A stretch of DNA of 64,000 nt from DASQZK01 sp963763215 (GTDB lineage Bacteria; Bacteroidota; Bacteroidia; Bacteroidales; GCA-2748055): NCBI GenBank assembly GCA_963763215.1, contig CAVXNX010000028.1, positions 4,771-68,770 on the forward strand. Reading direction: 5' to 3'. The translations under genes were made by a program, and so were the position numbers. This document shows positions 44,869 to 54,536 of the stretch, piece after piece. A model generated the notes under the pieces. It searched no databases. It was not told the origin of the DNA and was given only the letters and a program-made list of their open reading frames with translations. Position 1 is the stretch's first letter; each line of letters opens with the position of its first letter.

Positions 44869-45662
44869 TTTTTTTCTTGTACCCAGAATGGTTTTCTTTT
44901 CTCCAGGAAGGCGGAAACACCCTCACGCCCTTCATCCGATGCCCTGGCTTCAGCAAGTATGCCGGAGGTAAATGACATCAGGTTTTCCTTTTCGCCAGCA
45001 TCGCTCATCCGGTTCAACATCTGTTTTGTCTTCCGCAATGCCGAAGGGGAACCCTTCAGGATCTCTCCTGTGGTCATTTCCAGGACCTCATCCATAAATT
45101 CAGTCCGGCAGGTCTTGTTGACCAGTCCGAATCTCTCGGCATCTTCAGCGGTATAAGATTTCCCCGTGATCAGCATCTCCCTGGCCCGGGTCATGCCAAC
45201 CCGTTCGATGACATAGGGTGACACGGTGGCGGGCACCAGGCCCAGGCGAACTTCACTGAACCGGAAAATGGCGCTTACCGAGGCAATGGCATAGTCGGAA
45301 GCAGCGACGATGCCATTTGCGCCGCCGGCGATATGGCCATGCACAAGGGCGATGACGACTTTGGAGCAGGACCGGACCGCATGAAACATGCCGGCAAAGC
45401 GAAGAGCACTTTCATAATTCTCCTTTTCGGGCAGCGTCGACTGGGCTTTCATATCGTTCAGGTCGGCACCGGCGGAGAAGGATTCTCCCCGGCCCCTGAT
45501 GATGAGGATATCGGTGGGTTCGTCGTGGCTGACCTGCTCCACGACATAGGTCAGTTCATCGATCATCCCGGCGTTCAGGGCGTTATGCACTCCGGGGCGG
45601 TTGAGCCAGACGGTGGCCATCCTTCCATCGTACGCGGTTTCGATGTATCTGAATTTTTTCAT
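44865..45662 (-). CDS. Methylglutaconyl-CoA hydratase-like enoyl-CoA hydratase
   Basis: 265 residues from the ATG at 45662, which avoids a non-homologous in-frame leader. The crotonase fold is shown by ESFSAGADLNDM (oxyanion loop), HGHIAGGANG, and FSEVRLGLVPATVSPYV. The last segment resembles LiuC-type methylglutaconyl-CoA hydratases. It would hydrate 3-methylglutaconyl-CoA to HMG-CoA. It sits between the two methylcrotonyl-CoA carboxylase genes with a 5-base gap and a 4-base overlap. Confidence 0.88.
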   Translation of the reverse strand: MKKFRYIETAYDGRMATVWLNRPGVHNALNAGMIDELTYVVEQVSHDEPTDILIIRGRGESFSAGADLNDMKAQSTLPEKENYESALRFAGMFHAVRSCSKVVIALVHGHIAGGANGIVAASDYAIASVSAIFRFSEVRLGLVPATVSPYVIERVGMTRAREMLITGKSYTAEDAERFGLVNKTCRTEFMDEVLEMTTGEILKGSPSALRKTKQMLNRMSDAGEKENLMSFTSGILAEARASDEGREGVSAFLEKRKPFWVQEKK

Positions 45663-45667
45663 AGTGA

Positions 45668-47267
45668 TCACATTCGGTAAATGCCTGTTTTCGGTTCTGC
45701 ATATTTCCTGTTGAGCGTTACAGACAGGACCATGCCAAGGATATCCCTGGTATGTGCAGGGTCGATAATACCATCGTCCCACAGCCTTGAAGTGGCGTAA
45801 TAAGCTTCACTCTCACGCTCGTATTTCTGCAGGATTCTGCCTCGTTCCCACTCGCGTTTCCTTTTTCCCGGATCGGCTGTACCGTTGGTCTTCTTAACAG
45901 CCTCCAGGACTCCGGCAGCCTGTTCTCCGCCCATCACGGCAACACGGGCATTGGGCCAGGTGAACAGGAAATCAGGGTCATAGGCCCGCCCGGCCATGGC
46001 ATAATTGCCCGCGCCATAAGAATTCCCGATGATGATGGTGATCCTGGGCACCGTGGCGGTGGCCACGGCGTGGACGAGCTTGGCGCCGTCGCGGGCAATG
46101 CCCTTGTGTTCAAACTCTTTCCCGATGATGAACCCCGTAATATTCTGCAGGAAGATCAACGGCACGTTCCGGAAATTGCACAGTTCAATAAAATGCGTGG
46201 CTTTCAGGGAACTCTCGGAGAAAAGGATACCGTTATTCGCGATGATCCCGACGGGCATGCCCATGATCCTGGCAAAACCGGTGACGATGGTCGTTCCGTA
46301 GCGTTCCTTGAATTCATGGAACCGGCTGCCATCGGTGAGGCGGGCGATGATTTCACGCACATCGAGGGTATCGCGCGGGTTGTGCGGAATGAGACCATAG
46401 ATTTCCGTGATGTCGTAGGCGGGAAGTTCGGGTTCAGGGATGTTGGCCGGTTGCCGGTCAGGGGTGTTGAACGTCTCGAAAATATTCCGGCAGATCTGAA
46501 TGGCATGGATATCATTATCGGCATAATGGTCGGCCACCCCGGAAATGGAGGTATGGACATCTGCCCCACCGAGCTCTTCAGCAGTGACATCTTCGCCTGT
46601 CGCCGCTTTGACGAGCGGCGGGCCGCCAAGGAAAATGGTTCCCTGATCCCTGACGATGACCGTTTCGTCGCTCATCGCGGGAACGTAAGCTCCCCCGGCG
46701 GTGCATGATCCCATGACCAGTGAGATCTGCGGAACACCTTCGGCGGAAAGCCTGCGCCTGGTTATAAAAGATCCGGCCGAAATCGAAGCGGTCGGGAAAG
46801 ACTTCCGCCTGGCGGGGAAGGAAGATTCCCCCGGAATCCACGAGGTACACGCACGGAAGCTTGTTGTTGAGCGCGATCTCCTGCGCGCGGATATGTTTTT
46901 TTATCGTCTCTTTCACGTACGTTCCCCCCTTGACTGTGGCATCGTTGGCAACGATCATGGCTTCGCGGCCGTTAATCATCCCGATGCCGGTGACGATCCC
47001 GGCAGAAGGAAAAGCGTTGCCGTACTGGCCGAAAGCCGCCAGAGCCGAAAGCTCGAGGAAGGGCGTGCCGGGATCGATCAACAGGTCGATCCGTTCCCTG
47101 GCCAGCAGTTTGCCCCGGGATTTGTGCTTCTCCCGTGCTTTTTCAGGACCTCCCTGACGAACGGTTTTCTGGTGTTGCTGGAATTCGTCAAGTTTTGCTA
47201 GAAATGCATCATGATTCGCCCGGTATGCCTCCGACTCCCGGTTTGTGTACGACTGAAGCTTGAACAA
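45668..47267 (-). CDS. Methylcrotonyl-CoA carboxylase beta subunit (carboxyltransferase), frameshifted
   Basis: The N-terminal frame contains RERIDLLIDPGTPFLELS, GGTYVKETIKKH and VDSGGIFLPRQAEVFPD. The C-terminal frame carries MGSCTAGGAYVPAMSDE, FLGGPPLVKAATGE and MGGEQAAGVL. The frames meet at 46750-46762, where removing one base gives FYNQARLSAEGVPQISLV without a break. Total length is about 533 residues, as expected for MccB/PccB. It transfers CO2 from biotin to methylcrotonyl-CoA. It is the first gene of the leucine/mevalonate operon. Confidence 0.88.
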
Positions 47268-47471
47268 AACAGTGACATTTAAGGATTTTACGTTTGATTA
47301 ACAATTCAGCGATTTGAATGTTTATAATTTGATTTCAAATCCTGAACACGAATTCAGGCCAAATCGGAAACCAGGAGTCGAAATCTTCGTTAAAGGGAAG
47401 TGTATGTTCACCATAATTTCTTAATTTAGCCTGAACAAATCGTACCAAAGCCATGTCCGGACATCAAATTA

Positions 47472-47771
47472 GTGAAAAAGGGAACGCCTCTTTTGAGTGA
47501 GCAGGTGCTCAAAAAAAGGAGCCAGAAGAAGTATAATCTTCCTGTCATCGGCCATTTTGCTGACCGCAGCGTCGAATTCAAATCCATCCTGCATGCCGAA
47601 GCCGTCACGGGCATTCACTATACGCTGATCTTCGAAGCCTGCATCGGCAAAATTTATAAAGCCCGCAATGTCATTTGGGAATTTAAGAAAGGGAACCACT
47701 ATATCAAATACAAGGCTTACTACATCAACGTCCAGGATAGCTATACCCGCAAAGGAGGTTTTAACGGGTAA
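47472..47771 (+). CDS. Small uncharacterised basic protein
   Basis: 99 residues if the GTG at 47472 is used: basic and beta-rich (VLKKRSQKKYNLPVIGHFADRS, YIKYKAYYINVQD). An ATG at 47452 in the neighbouring frame (MSGHQISEKG) reads like a natural N-terminus and would join with one base less in GGGAACG, so another single-base indel is possible. No family is recognised. It lies on the plus strand between the mevalonate/leucine operon and the DUF6786-like gene. Confidence 0.6.
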   Translation: MKKGTPLLSEQVLKKRSQKKYNLPVIGHFADRSVEFKSILHAEAVTGIHYTLIFEACIGKIYKARNVIWEFKKGNHYIKYKAYYINVQDSYTRKGGFNG

Positions 47772-47774
47772 TCC

Positions 47775-49019
47775 TTATTTCAGCGCGTTTTTCACTTCCG
47801 ACAACGAAATTCCCAGTTTACTCACCGCAATACGGTCGAGTGCTTTTTCATCACCCGTAAAATGCTCGGTGCGCTGGATGTGTACCAGTTCTTCGCCTGG
47901 CCCCAGCTGAGCTCCCGGCGAGGAGGTCTCCAGTTCATAGAAGGGACCGAGCTGGCCGCCATCGGCAAGAGGCCCGTCATTATAGGCATTGACGGCGTCA
48001 CCGCGGAAGGGAAATTTCTGTTTCTCCCAAAGGGAATTGACATAGACCGAACCTTCAGGTGCCTTGCTATGCCTGACGACGGTAAGGATTTTATTGTCGG
48101 CATCATATGCGGCGATGTAACTGCCCTCTCTTTCGGGAGGGATGCCGATTTTGCTGCGGTATTTCCCGTCACCTTTGAAAAAGACAAAGCGATCCGTCAC
48201 TTTCAGGTTTGCGGGCGGGATGTCACCGAAGTAAGACGTTGTCAGAGCCGGTTTATCCTGATCCTCCGGGCCGTTTTTATAGGGGGCGAAAATGATCACC
48301 GAGGGTGACGGGACATACATACCCAGGATCCATATGGAAACAAGACCTCCTTCTTTATTCCAGGGTTTGTTCCCGGTGTTGGTCATGCGGTTGACCGATT
48401 CATACCCGACGGCGCGGATACCTTCACCCGGTGTGATGCCATAGGAAGCCAGGACGCTGTCGCTGCTAAGAAGGTTTATCCGCCGGTCAATCCGGATATC
48501 GAAGATGGTACCGGCATAGTTATGCAGTTCAAATAAGCGGGTAAAGATGGCCGAGGTATCGCTGGAACTCACCAGGTTGAAGGGCTGAGTGTCGAGCACC
48601 GCGGGTGTCTGCCAGTTTTTGTAGACGAAATCGGATCCTGCGGGAAAGAACAATGAATACTGACCGCCTTCGGGACCCAGCCAGATCCGGTCTTCGCCAC
48701 CCACCGGGTTGATTTTTTCGACGGTTTTCCCGGAAGAGATCAGGTCATAATTCACCCACCCGAAGGAAGGTCCGGACGATCCCCCGTCAGTGCTGGTCAT
48801 GACGCGTCCCTGGTATTCGGGGGAGATGATCAGGGCAGCCTGTCCCCTCGACAGAAAGACCGGTTTGGTGTATTTCGCGAGAAAAGCGCTGTCACTTCCA
48901 AAGGAATGATCGATATTCAGCGTGTCGGCCGTGGAATTTTCATGGCTGACGGTGCCGCGGTTCAGACAGGATGAAGCGAAAGGCATCAAAAGAAGCAATG
49001 CAATGCAGGTGTTTTTCAT
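47775..49019 (-). CDS. DUF6786-like lipoprotein
   Basis: 414 residues from the ATG at 49019, which begins with a lipoprotein signal (ALLLLMPFASSC). The mature part has aldose-1-epimerase-like beta-sandwich features (GQAALIISPEYQGRVMTST, GGEDRIWLGPEGGQYSLFF, SVNRMTNTGNKPWNKEGG). This matches my recollection of DUF6786 family proteins of Bacteroidota; the function is unknown, possibly sugar binding or mutarotation in the periplasm. It is in a minus-strand run with secreted esterases and the sugar-acid genes. Confidence 0.8.
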   Translation of the reverse strand: MKNTCIALLLLMPFASSCLNRGTVSHENSTADTLNIDHSFGSDSAFLAKYTKPVFLSRGQAALIISPEYQGRVMTSTDGGSSGPSFGWVNYDLISSGKTVEKINPVGGEDRIWLGPEGGQYSLFFPAGSDFVYKNWQTPAVLDTQPFNLVSSSDTSAIFTRLFELHNYAGTIFDIRIDRRINLLSSDSVLASYGITPGEGIRAVGYESVNRMTNTGNKPWNKEGGLVSIWILGMYVPSPSVIIFAPYKNGPEDQDKPALTTSYFGDIPPANLKVTDRFVFFKGDGKYRSKIGIPPEREGSYIAAYDADNKILTVVRHSKAPEGSVYVNSLWEKQKFPFRGDAVNAYNDGPLADGGQLGPFYELETSSPGAQLGPGEELVHIQRTEHFTGDEKALDRIAVSKLGISLSEVKNALK

Positions 49020-49115
49020 ATTCATGATTTTAAACGAAGTACAGCCCTGCCTTCCCATCATTTTACCATCCACCTGCCACCTGTCAGGGTCAGAAACCGG
49101 GAATTTCCGGATAAC

Positions 49116-49586
49116 TTATTTCAGTTCAATCTTGTCGAACGCATCGGCAATATCCGCCGGTTTTTTGTGATTACGCAAATATTCCTCGAATTTATCGGTA
49201 TCCTGGGAATAAATTGCATAACCGATGTCCAGGTCCCTGATAAGCTTAGCTTCAGCGGCTGCTTTATCGAGATGACCTTTTTTCACCTGGCTCTTATAGT
49301 ATTTGACAAGTTTCTTTTCAGCATAAAAAATGACCGGCTTCTGGACAATGGTTTTGTCGCTGGGCGACATGGGGGTCCCTTTCTCGATGTAGGTGTACGT
49401 TTCCTCAAGAAGATATAATTTCCGGGCGACGGCGTCACCGAAATAATTTCTTCCTGCCAGCGAATAGTCAATTTTAACATGAACCGTGTCGCTCAGCGTA
49501 TTGGCGAAGACGAATTTTTCTTCCTTCTGCCCGAAAACAGCAAGGCTAACGAACAAGAGGGCAAAGAAAGACAGGGTCTTACTCAT
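49116..49586 (-). CDS. Small secreted protein of unknown function
   Basis: 156 residues with a signal peptide (SFFALLFVSLAVFGQ). The mature part is hydrophilic with charged helices (KKLVKYYKSQVKKGHLDKAAAEAK, EYLRNHKKPADIADAFDKIE). It has no recognisable domain, no cysteine and no lipobox. An operator-like palindrome lies about 80 bases upstream. It sits 42 bases or more from its neighbours and may be monocistronic. Confidence 0.7.
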   Translation of the reverse strand: MSKTLSFFALLFVSLAVFGQKEEKFVFANTLSDTVHVKIDYSLAGRNYFGDAVARKLYLLEETYTYIEKGTPMSPSDKTIVQKPVIFYAEKKLVKYYKSQVKKGHLDKAAAEAKLIRDLDIGYAIYSQDTDKFEEYLRNHKKPADIADAFDKIELK

Positions 49587-49663
49587 GCGATGGATTTTTT
49601 TGGTTTAAGTGGTTTTTCAACAAAGTGGTTTTCAATGACAAAAATAGCCAATTTTACCAAACC

Positions 49664-49677
49664 ATGACCTTTGTCAT
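49664..49677. promoter_or_regulatory. Crp/Fnr-type palindrome upstream of the small secreted protein
   Basis: ATGAC-CTTT-GTCAT is a perfect 5-4-5 inverted repeat. Its core TGAC-N4-GTCA is the same as in the site at 21622-21637, so the same regulator may bind both. It lies 78 bases before the start at 49586. Confidence 0.45.
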
Positions 49678-49786
49678 AAAAATTATAACGGAAAATGTAC
49701 GAAAAAGGACCAATTAAAACCAAATACCTCCCATAAATAATGAACTAAAAGAGGCGCAGGTAAAGAAGAGGCATTTCTGCCCCCTC

Positions 49787-51755
49787 TCATTTTTCACCCT
49801 GAGTGATCCCGGGCCAGTTATCGCTCCGGAAGGGAGAGGCTGGCAGTCCTTCCTTATTGTAAAGGTTAGCATCATCCGGGTTATCCGCCCAGGCATATCG
49901 CACGGCCACCGGATTGGGGACCTCATCGCTGCTGACCACGACCTTATCGCCATCGATACGGGCTTTCGCCCAATGGAAGGTCTTGTCGGGTCCGGCCACG
50001 GCAAAGCCTTTGAGGTAACCGTATTTATCTTTGGCCATCAGTCCCGATCCCACGTGGGTGAAACTGACGATTGCCTTTCCGTCTTTGAATTCTGCCGATT
50101 TGAACAAGGGTCCCATGCTGACGACATCTTTGTCATAGGCGATTTTCAGGGCATTCTGCGCCAGGCGGTATCCCACGTCCTGTTTGTTTTTGGGATGGAT
50201 ATCGTTCGGCTTCGCCGATATCGATGATCACAGCCATCCCGGTATTGTCGAGGCTGTCGAGGGTCATGGTCTGTGCCTCCCGCAGTTCGGCCCATGTACT
50301 TTCACCGGGTTGCGGACTGGGAGCCATGAAGTTAGCCAGCTGGACGAACAGGAAGGGCATGGAGGGTTCGTTGAATTTATCCCTCCAGCAGCGGATCATG
50401 AGCGGGAAGAGACGGCGGTACTGGTATGCCCTGTCGGCATTGGATTCGCCCTGGTACCAGATCGATCCTTTTACGCGCAGGTTCAGCAGCGGATGGATCA
50501 TTCCGTTGTAGAGCGAAGCGGGTTTGTCGTTTGGACCGATCGGATTGGCGGAATAGGTTAGTCCTTCACCGCTGAGCCTGTAATTCCATGTTCCCGCCAG
50601 GTTCAGGGTGAAATCTCCCGAAGTGATGTTGATGTCGCCGGCCGGACTGTAAAATCCGCCTCCACCGCCCGTATCGACAACCTTGACGGCAATGACATTC
50701 CGCCCTGCTTTAAGGACCGAAGGGCTGAGAGCATAGCTCCGGGATTCATCATATTTGTTGATGGTTTCCCCGACCTTGACACCGTTCACCCAGGTGTAGT
50801 CACTGTCATCGATCTTTCCCAGGCTGAGGGTGGCGCCTTTTTGAGCGACGGAAGCCGGAAGGTCGAATTCCCTCCTGAACCACACCGTGCCGTCGATGCC
50901 TGGAAGTCCCTGCGATTCCCAAAGCCCGGGAACTTTCATGGTTTTCCAGAGTGTCATGTCGATCTTTTCACCCGACCAGTCCACCGGTTTATTCAGATCC
51001 TGTTTGGTGATGTGGAATTCATCCATCACCTTGCTGATCCTGGCCTCCTGTTTCTTTTTCAGGGCATCCAAAGTGGCATTGTTAACCGTATCAAGACTGT
51101 GTTTGAATTCGGGAACCCGCGTGATGCAATCTTTGCTGGTCCAGGCTTCGACATTTGTCCCGCCCCAGTTCGAACTGATCAGTCCCACAGGTACCCCGGT
51201 TTCCAGGTAGATATCCCGGCCGAAAAAATAGCCGACCGCCGAGAATTTCGGAACATTCTCCGGTGTGCAGACTTTCCAGGACGTTTCAGGCACATCATTG
51301 ACGGGTTCGAGCTGGAGGTTATGCGGGATATCCAGAAGACGGATCTTCGGGTAGTTTGCCTCCGCGATTTCTTTTTTCGCATCATTGGCTCTGTTCAGCT
51401 CGAATTCCATGTTGGACTGGCCCGAACAGATCCAGACATCGCCAAGAAGGATATTGTCGAGGACGATCTTGTTCTTCCCGGTGATGATCATTCCATAGGG
51501 GCCTCCTTCCTTCATGGGAGGAAAGGTAACCATCCAGGTGCTGTCCTTGCCGGCCCGGGTTTTTTTCACCACCCCGGCGAAATCCACCACGATGCGTTCC
51601 CCTTTGTTGGCCCAACCCCATATTTTGATCTCCTGGTTTCGCTGGAGAACCATGTTGCTGCTCAATACCTGGGGAAGCCTGACATCAGCAAAAAGCCAGG
51701 CTGGCAACATCATCAGGACGGTGATAAACGCCAGTGTTATGCTCAATTTTTTCAT
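49787..51755 (-). CDS. Sialate O-acetylesterase (SASA family), frameshifted
   Basis: Signal peptide (LAFITVLMMLPAWLFA), then the SGNH-type motifs of sialate O-acetylesterases: DVWICSGQSNMEFEL (catalytic Ser), SSNWGGTNVEAW, and IWYQGESNA. A central galactose-binding-like insert is present (TVWFRREFDLPAS). The frame breaks around 50205-50216 (extra G in GCCGAAC) just after AVIIDIGEA. The next frame continues VGYRLAQNALKIAYDKDVV to a stop at 49787. The product would be about 656 residues. It removes O-acetyl groups from sialic acid or related esters in the periplasm. Confidence 0.87.
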
Positions 51756-51822
51756 GATAAAACATTTTTGATTCGCTCACAATGATCAAATTTAGGCATT
51801 TCACCGGAGAAATCCATTCCGA

Positions 51823-53271
51823 TCAGGCATTATAGGTGCTGGAAGCGGTCTCTCCTCCCCTGCCTGTCCAGTTGGTATGAAAAAATTCGCCTCTGGGTTT
51901 GTCGGTCCGTTCATAGGTATGCGCCCCGAAGTAATCTCTCTGGGCCTGCAACATATTTGCCGGAAGACGTTCACAACGGTAACCATCGAAGTAGGAAAGG
52001 GCCGTTCCCATTGCAGGCACAGGGATGCCGTTCAGATGTGCGGTAGCGACGACATTTCTCCAGGCATCCTGGGCATCGTGGATCTTTTGTTTGAAGAAGG
52101 GATCGAGCAGGAGATTTTTCAGCCCGGGCTCCGTATTGAAAGCAGCGGTGATCTTTCCGAGGAAAGCGGACCTGATGATGCAACCTCCGCGCCACATCTG
52201 GGCAATGCCGCCATAATTCAGTTTCCATCCGTATTCCTTGGCCGCTTCACGCATCAGCACGTATCCCTGCGCATAGGAAATGATCTTGGAAGCATACAGG
52301 GCCTGGCTCAGGTCGTCGATGAATTTTTTCCGGTCGCCTTTGAATGCGGGTTCGGGGCCTTTGAGCACCGATGAAGCTTCCACACGTTCTTCCTTTTGCG
52401 ACGACAGGACCCGGGCGAACACCGCTTCACCGATCAGCGTCAGGGGAACACCGATATCGAGAGCAGCAATGCCGGTCCATTTCCCTGTTCCTTTCTGCCC
52501 TGCCGTATCGAGGATGGATTCAACCAGGGGTTTTCCGTCCTGCTTGTATCCGAGGATATCGCGCGTGATCTCGATGAGGTAACTGTCGAGATCCCCTTTG
52601 TTCCATTCATCGAACACGTCATGCATTTCATCGGCATTCATTTTCAGAAGCTTCTTCATGATGAAGTATGCTTCGGAGATCAGCTGCATATCGCCATACT
52701 CGATGCCGTTATGCACCATTTTGACAAAATGACCGGCTCCGTTTTCCCCGACCCAGTCGCAGCAGGGAGTGCCTTCAGCCTGAGCGGCGATATCCTGGAA
52801 GATGGGTTTGACGTGTTCCCAGGCTGCCGGCGATCCGCCGGGCATGATCGACGGGCCCTTGAGAGCACCTTCTTCACCACCGGAGACGCCTGTCCCGATA
52901 TAGAGCAGTCCGAGATTTTCCACATATGCCGTACGGCGGATGGTATCGTGAAAATTTGAATTGCCGCCGTCGATGATAATGTCACCTTTTTCGAGATAAG
53001 GAATGAGTTGTTCGATGATGCTGTCGACCGGTTTTCCGGCCTTGACCAGGATCATCACCTTCCGGGGACGTTCCAGGGCGTTCACAAATTCCTCGATGCT
53101 ATGGGCCCCGATAAAATTTTTGCCTTTTCCACGTCCTTCAATGAAATGATCGACCTTTTCCACGGTCCGGTTGTAAACGGCCACAGTATACCCGTTGTTT
53201 TCCATGTTGAGTACCAGATTCTCGCCCATTACTGCTAATCCGATAAGTCCGATGTCTGCTGATTTTTTCAT
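51823..53271 (-). CDS. gnd: 6-phosphogluconate dehydrogenase, decarboxylating
   Basis: 482 residues from the ATG at 53271, which begins directly with the NADP-binding fold (IGLIGLAVMGENLVLNM). Substrate and catalytic motifs are present: SGGEEGAL, HFVKMVHNGIEYGDMQLISE (catalytic Lys and the 6PG-binding region), and the C-terminal RAQRDYFGAHTYERTD. It converts 6-phosphogluconate to ribulose 5-phosphate, CO2 and NADPH. It lies in the sugar-acid cluster with a LarA-type epimerase and uronate genes, not with zwf/pgl. Confidence 0.96.
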   Translation of the reverse strand: MKKSADIGLIGLAVMGENLVLNMENNGYTVAVYNRTVEKVDHFIEGRGKGKNFIGAHSIEEFVNALERPRKVMILVKAGKPVDSIIEQLIPYLEKGDIIIDGGNSNFHDTIRRTAYVENLGLLYIGTGVSGGEEGALKGPSIMPGGSPAAWEHVKPIFQDIAAQAEGTPCCDWVGENGAGHFVKMVHNGIEYGDMQLISEAYFIMKKLLKMNADEMHDVFDEWNKGDLDSYLIEITRDILGYKQDGKPLVESILDTAGQKGTGKWTGIAALDIGVPLTLIGEAVFARVLSSQKEERVEASSVLKGPEPAFKGDRKKFIDDLSQALYASKIISYAQGYVLMREAAKEYGWKLNYGGIAQMWRGGCIIRSAFLGKITAAFNTEPGLKNLLLDPFFKQKIHDAQDAWRNVVATAHLNGIPVPAMGTALSYFDGYRCERLPANMLQAQRDYFGAHTYERTDKPRGEFFHTNWTGRGGETASSTYNA

Positions 53272-53379
53272 AGATTGTGTCTTTAAGTCTTTTGATCCCG
53301 GTTGTCGGGAAATCGTGAACAAGATGATTTTACGCCTTTGTTCCTGAGAAACAAAGCCGGTTTATCCATAGTTTATTTC

Positions 53380-54534
53380 TTAACAAAAACAATGCGTCGC
53401 GAGGACCGAGAACCCAAGTTTTTCAAGGGTTTCCTCCAGGTGTGAATAGGGATTGTTGATCAGTCGCACCGAGAAGGCCGCTGGTTCCCGGCGTACCGGG
53501 TAATGCCCTCTGAGGTATTCAAATTTTCCAGGATCTTCCCGGAGCACCTCATCGTCCGAACGGACATCGTAGGTCGACAGGTAGACCTCACTCAGGATCT
53601 CCATCTCATCCATCCCCGTGCAATCGATCACCAGCGCAAGGTTCCCGGGATCAGGAAGGGACGAGGGTTTCCATTCGTCGAGGCCCAGGTCGAAAAAACG
53701 GGAGACGGCCCTGACGCTCATCATGGTCCCGTTGGCTTTCCCATCCATCGAATAGCCCGCAATATGGGGCGTGGCGATATCCACGAGGTCCAGGAGACCG
53801 GTATCGATGCCGGGTTCATTTTCCCAGACGTCAAGACAGGCGGCAGTGATCTGCCCCTTCTGCAGAGCACGGGCAAGGGCCTGGCCGTCGACCACCTCAC
53901 CCCTCGAGGAATTAATCAAAAGGGGTTTTCGCGGCAGCCCGGCGAAGAATGTCTCACCGGCGAGGTGAAACGTCCTGTCCTGTCCTTCCCTGTTCAGGGG
54001 AACATGAAAGGTGATCACATCCGACTGTTCCATGATGGTTGACAGTGCCACAAAATTCTGCCCTCCCTCCCGGCGTGCCCTTGGCGGATCGTTCAACAGG
54101 ACCTTCATCCCGATATCGGCTGCCGCCCGGGCGACCTTTGAACCGACATTCCCGGCGCCGACGATGCCGAGTGTCATTCCGGCGGGATCCAGCTCCAGGC
54201 TAACCGCCCAGTTCAGCAAGACGGAAACAATATACTGCTCGACGGAACCGGCATTGCAGCCGGGGGCATTGGTCCATGTGATCCCGTGGCTGCGGCAGTA
54301 TGCCGTATCAATGTGATCGAAACCGATGGTTGCGGAAGCGATGAACCGGACGGATGAGCCCTCAAGCAGACCGGCATTGCATTGCGTCCGGGTACGCGTG
54401 ATCAGGACCTGGGCATCCCTGACGATTTCCGGTGTGATATCCTTACCGGGGAAATAGGAGATATCGGCAACTTCTTCAAAAACCCCTTTCAGGAAAGGGA
54501 TTTTGTCATCGGCGATGATCCGTATTTTCTTCAC
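53380..54534 (-). CDS. pdxB: 4-phosphoerythronate dehydrogenase-like 2-hydroxyacid dehydrogenase
   Basis: 384 residues with the D-2-hydroxyacid dehydrogenase fold: Rossmann GIVGAGNVGSKVA, SSRGEVVDG (Arg), ENEPGID (Glu) and TPHIAGYS (catalytic His). A C-terminal PdxB-like dimerisation domain of about 100 residues follows. PdxB oxidises 4-phospho-D-erythronate in pyridoxal phosphate synthesis. Its start is two bases behind the stop of the LarA-family gene, so a sugar-acid role in this cluster is an alternative. Confidence 0.85.
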   Translation of the reverse strand: MKKIRIIADDKIPFLKGVFEEVADISYFPGKDITPEIVRDAQVLITRTRTQCNAGLLEGSSVRFIASATIGFDHIDTAYCRSHGITWTNAPGCNAGSVEQYIVSVLLNWAVSLELDPAGMTLGIVGAGNVGSKVARAAADIGMKVLLNDPPRARREGGQNFVALSTIMEQSDVITFHVPLNREGQDRTFHLAGETFFAGLPRKPLLINSSRGEVVDGQALARALQKGQITAACLDVWENEPGIDTGLLDLVDIATPHIAGYSMDGKANGTMMSVRAVSRFFDLGLDEWKPSSLPDPGNLALVIDCTGMDEMEILSEVYLSTYDVRSDDEVLREDPGKFEYLRGHYPVRREPAAFSVRLINNPYSHLEETLEKLGFSVLATHCFC

Positions 54535-54536
54535 GC

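Noticed and set aside
40545..46764. Programmed ribosomal frameshifting as explanation for the split genes
   Set aside because: No consistent slippery heptamer or downstream structure; sites vary in sequence and direction, which fits random indels better.
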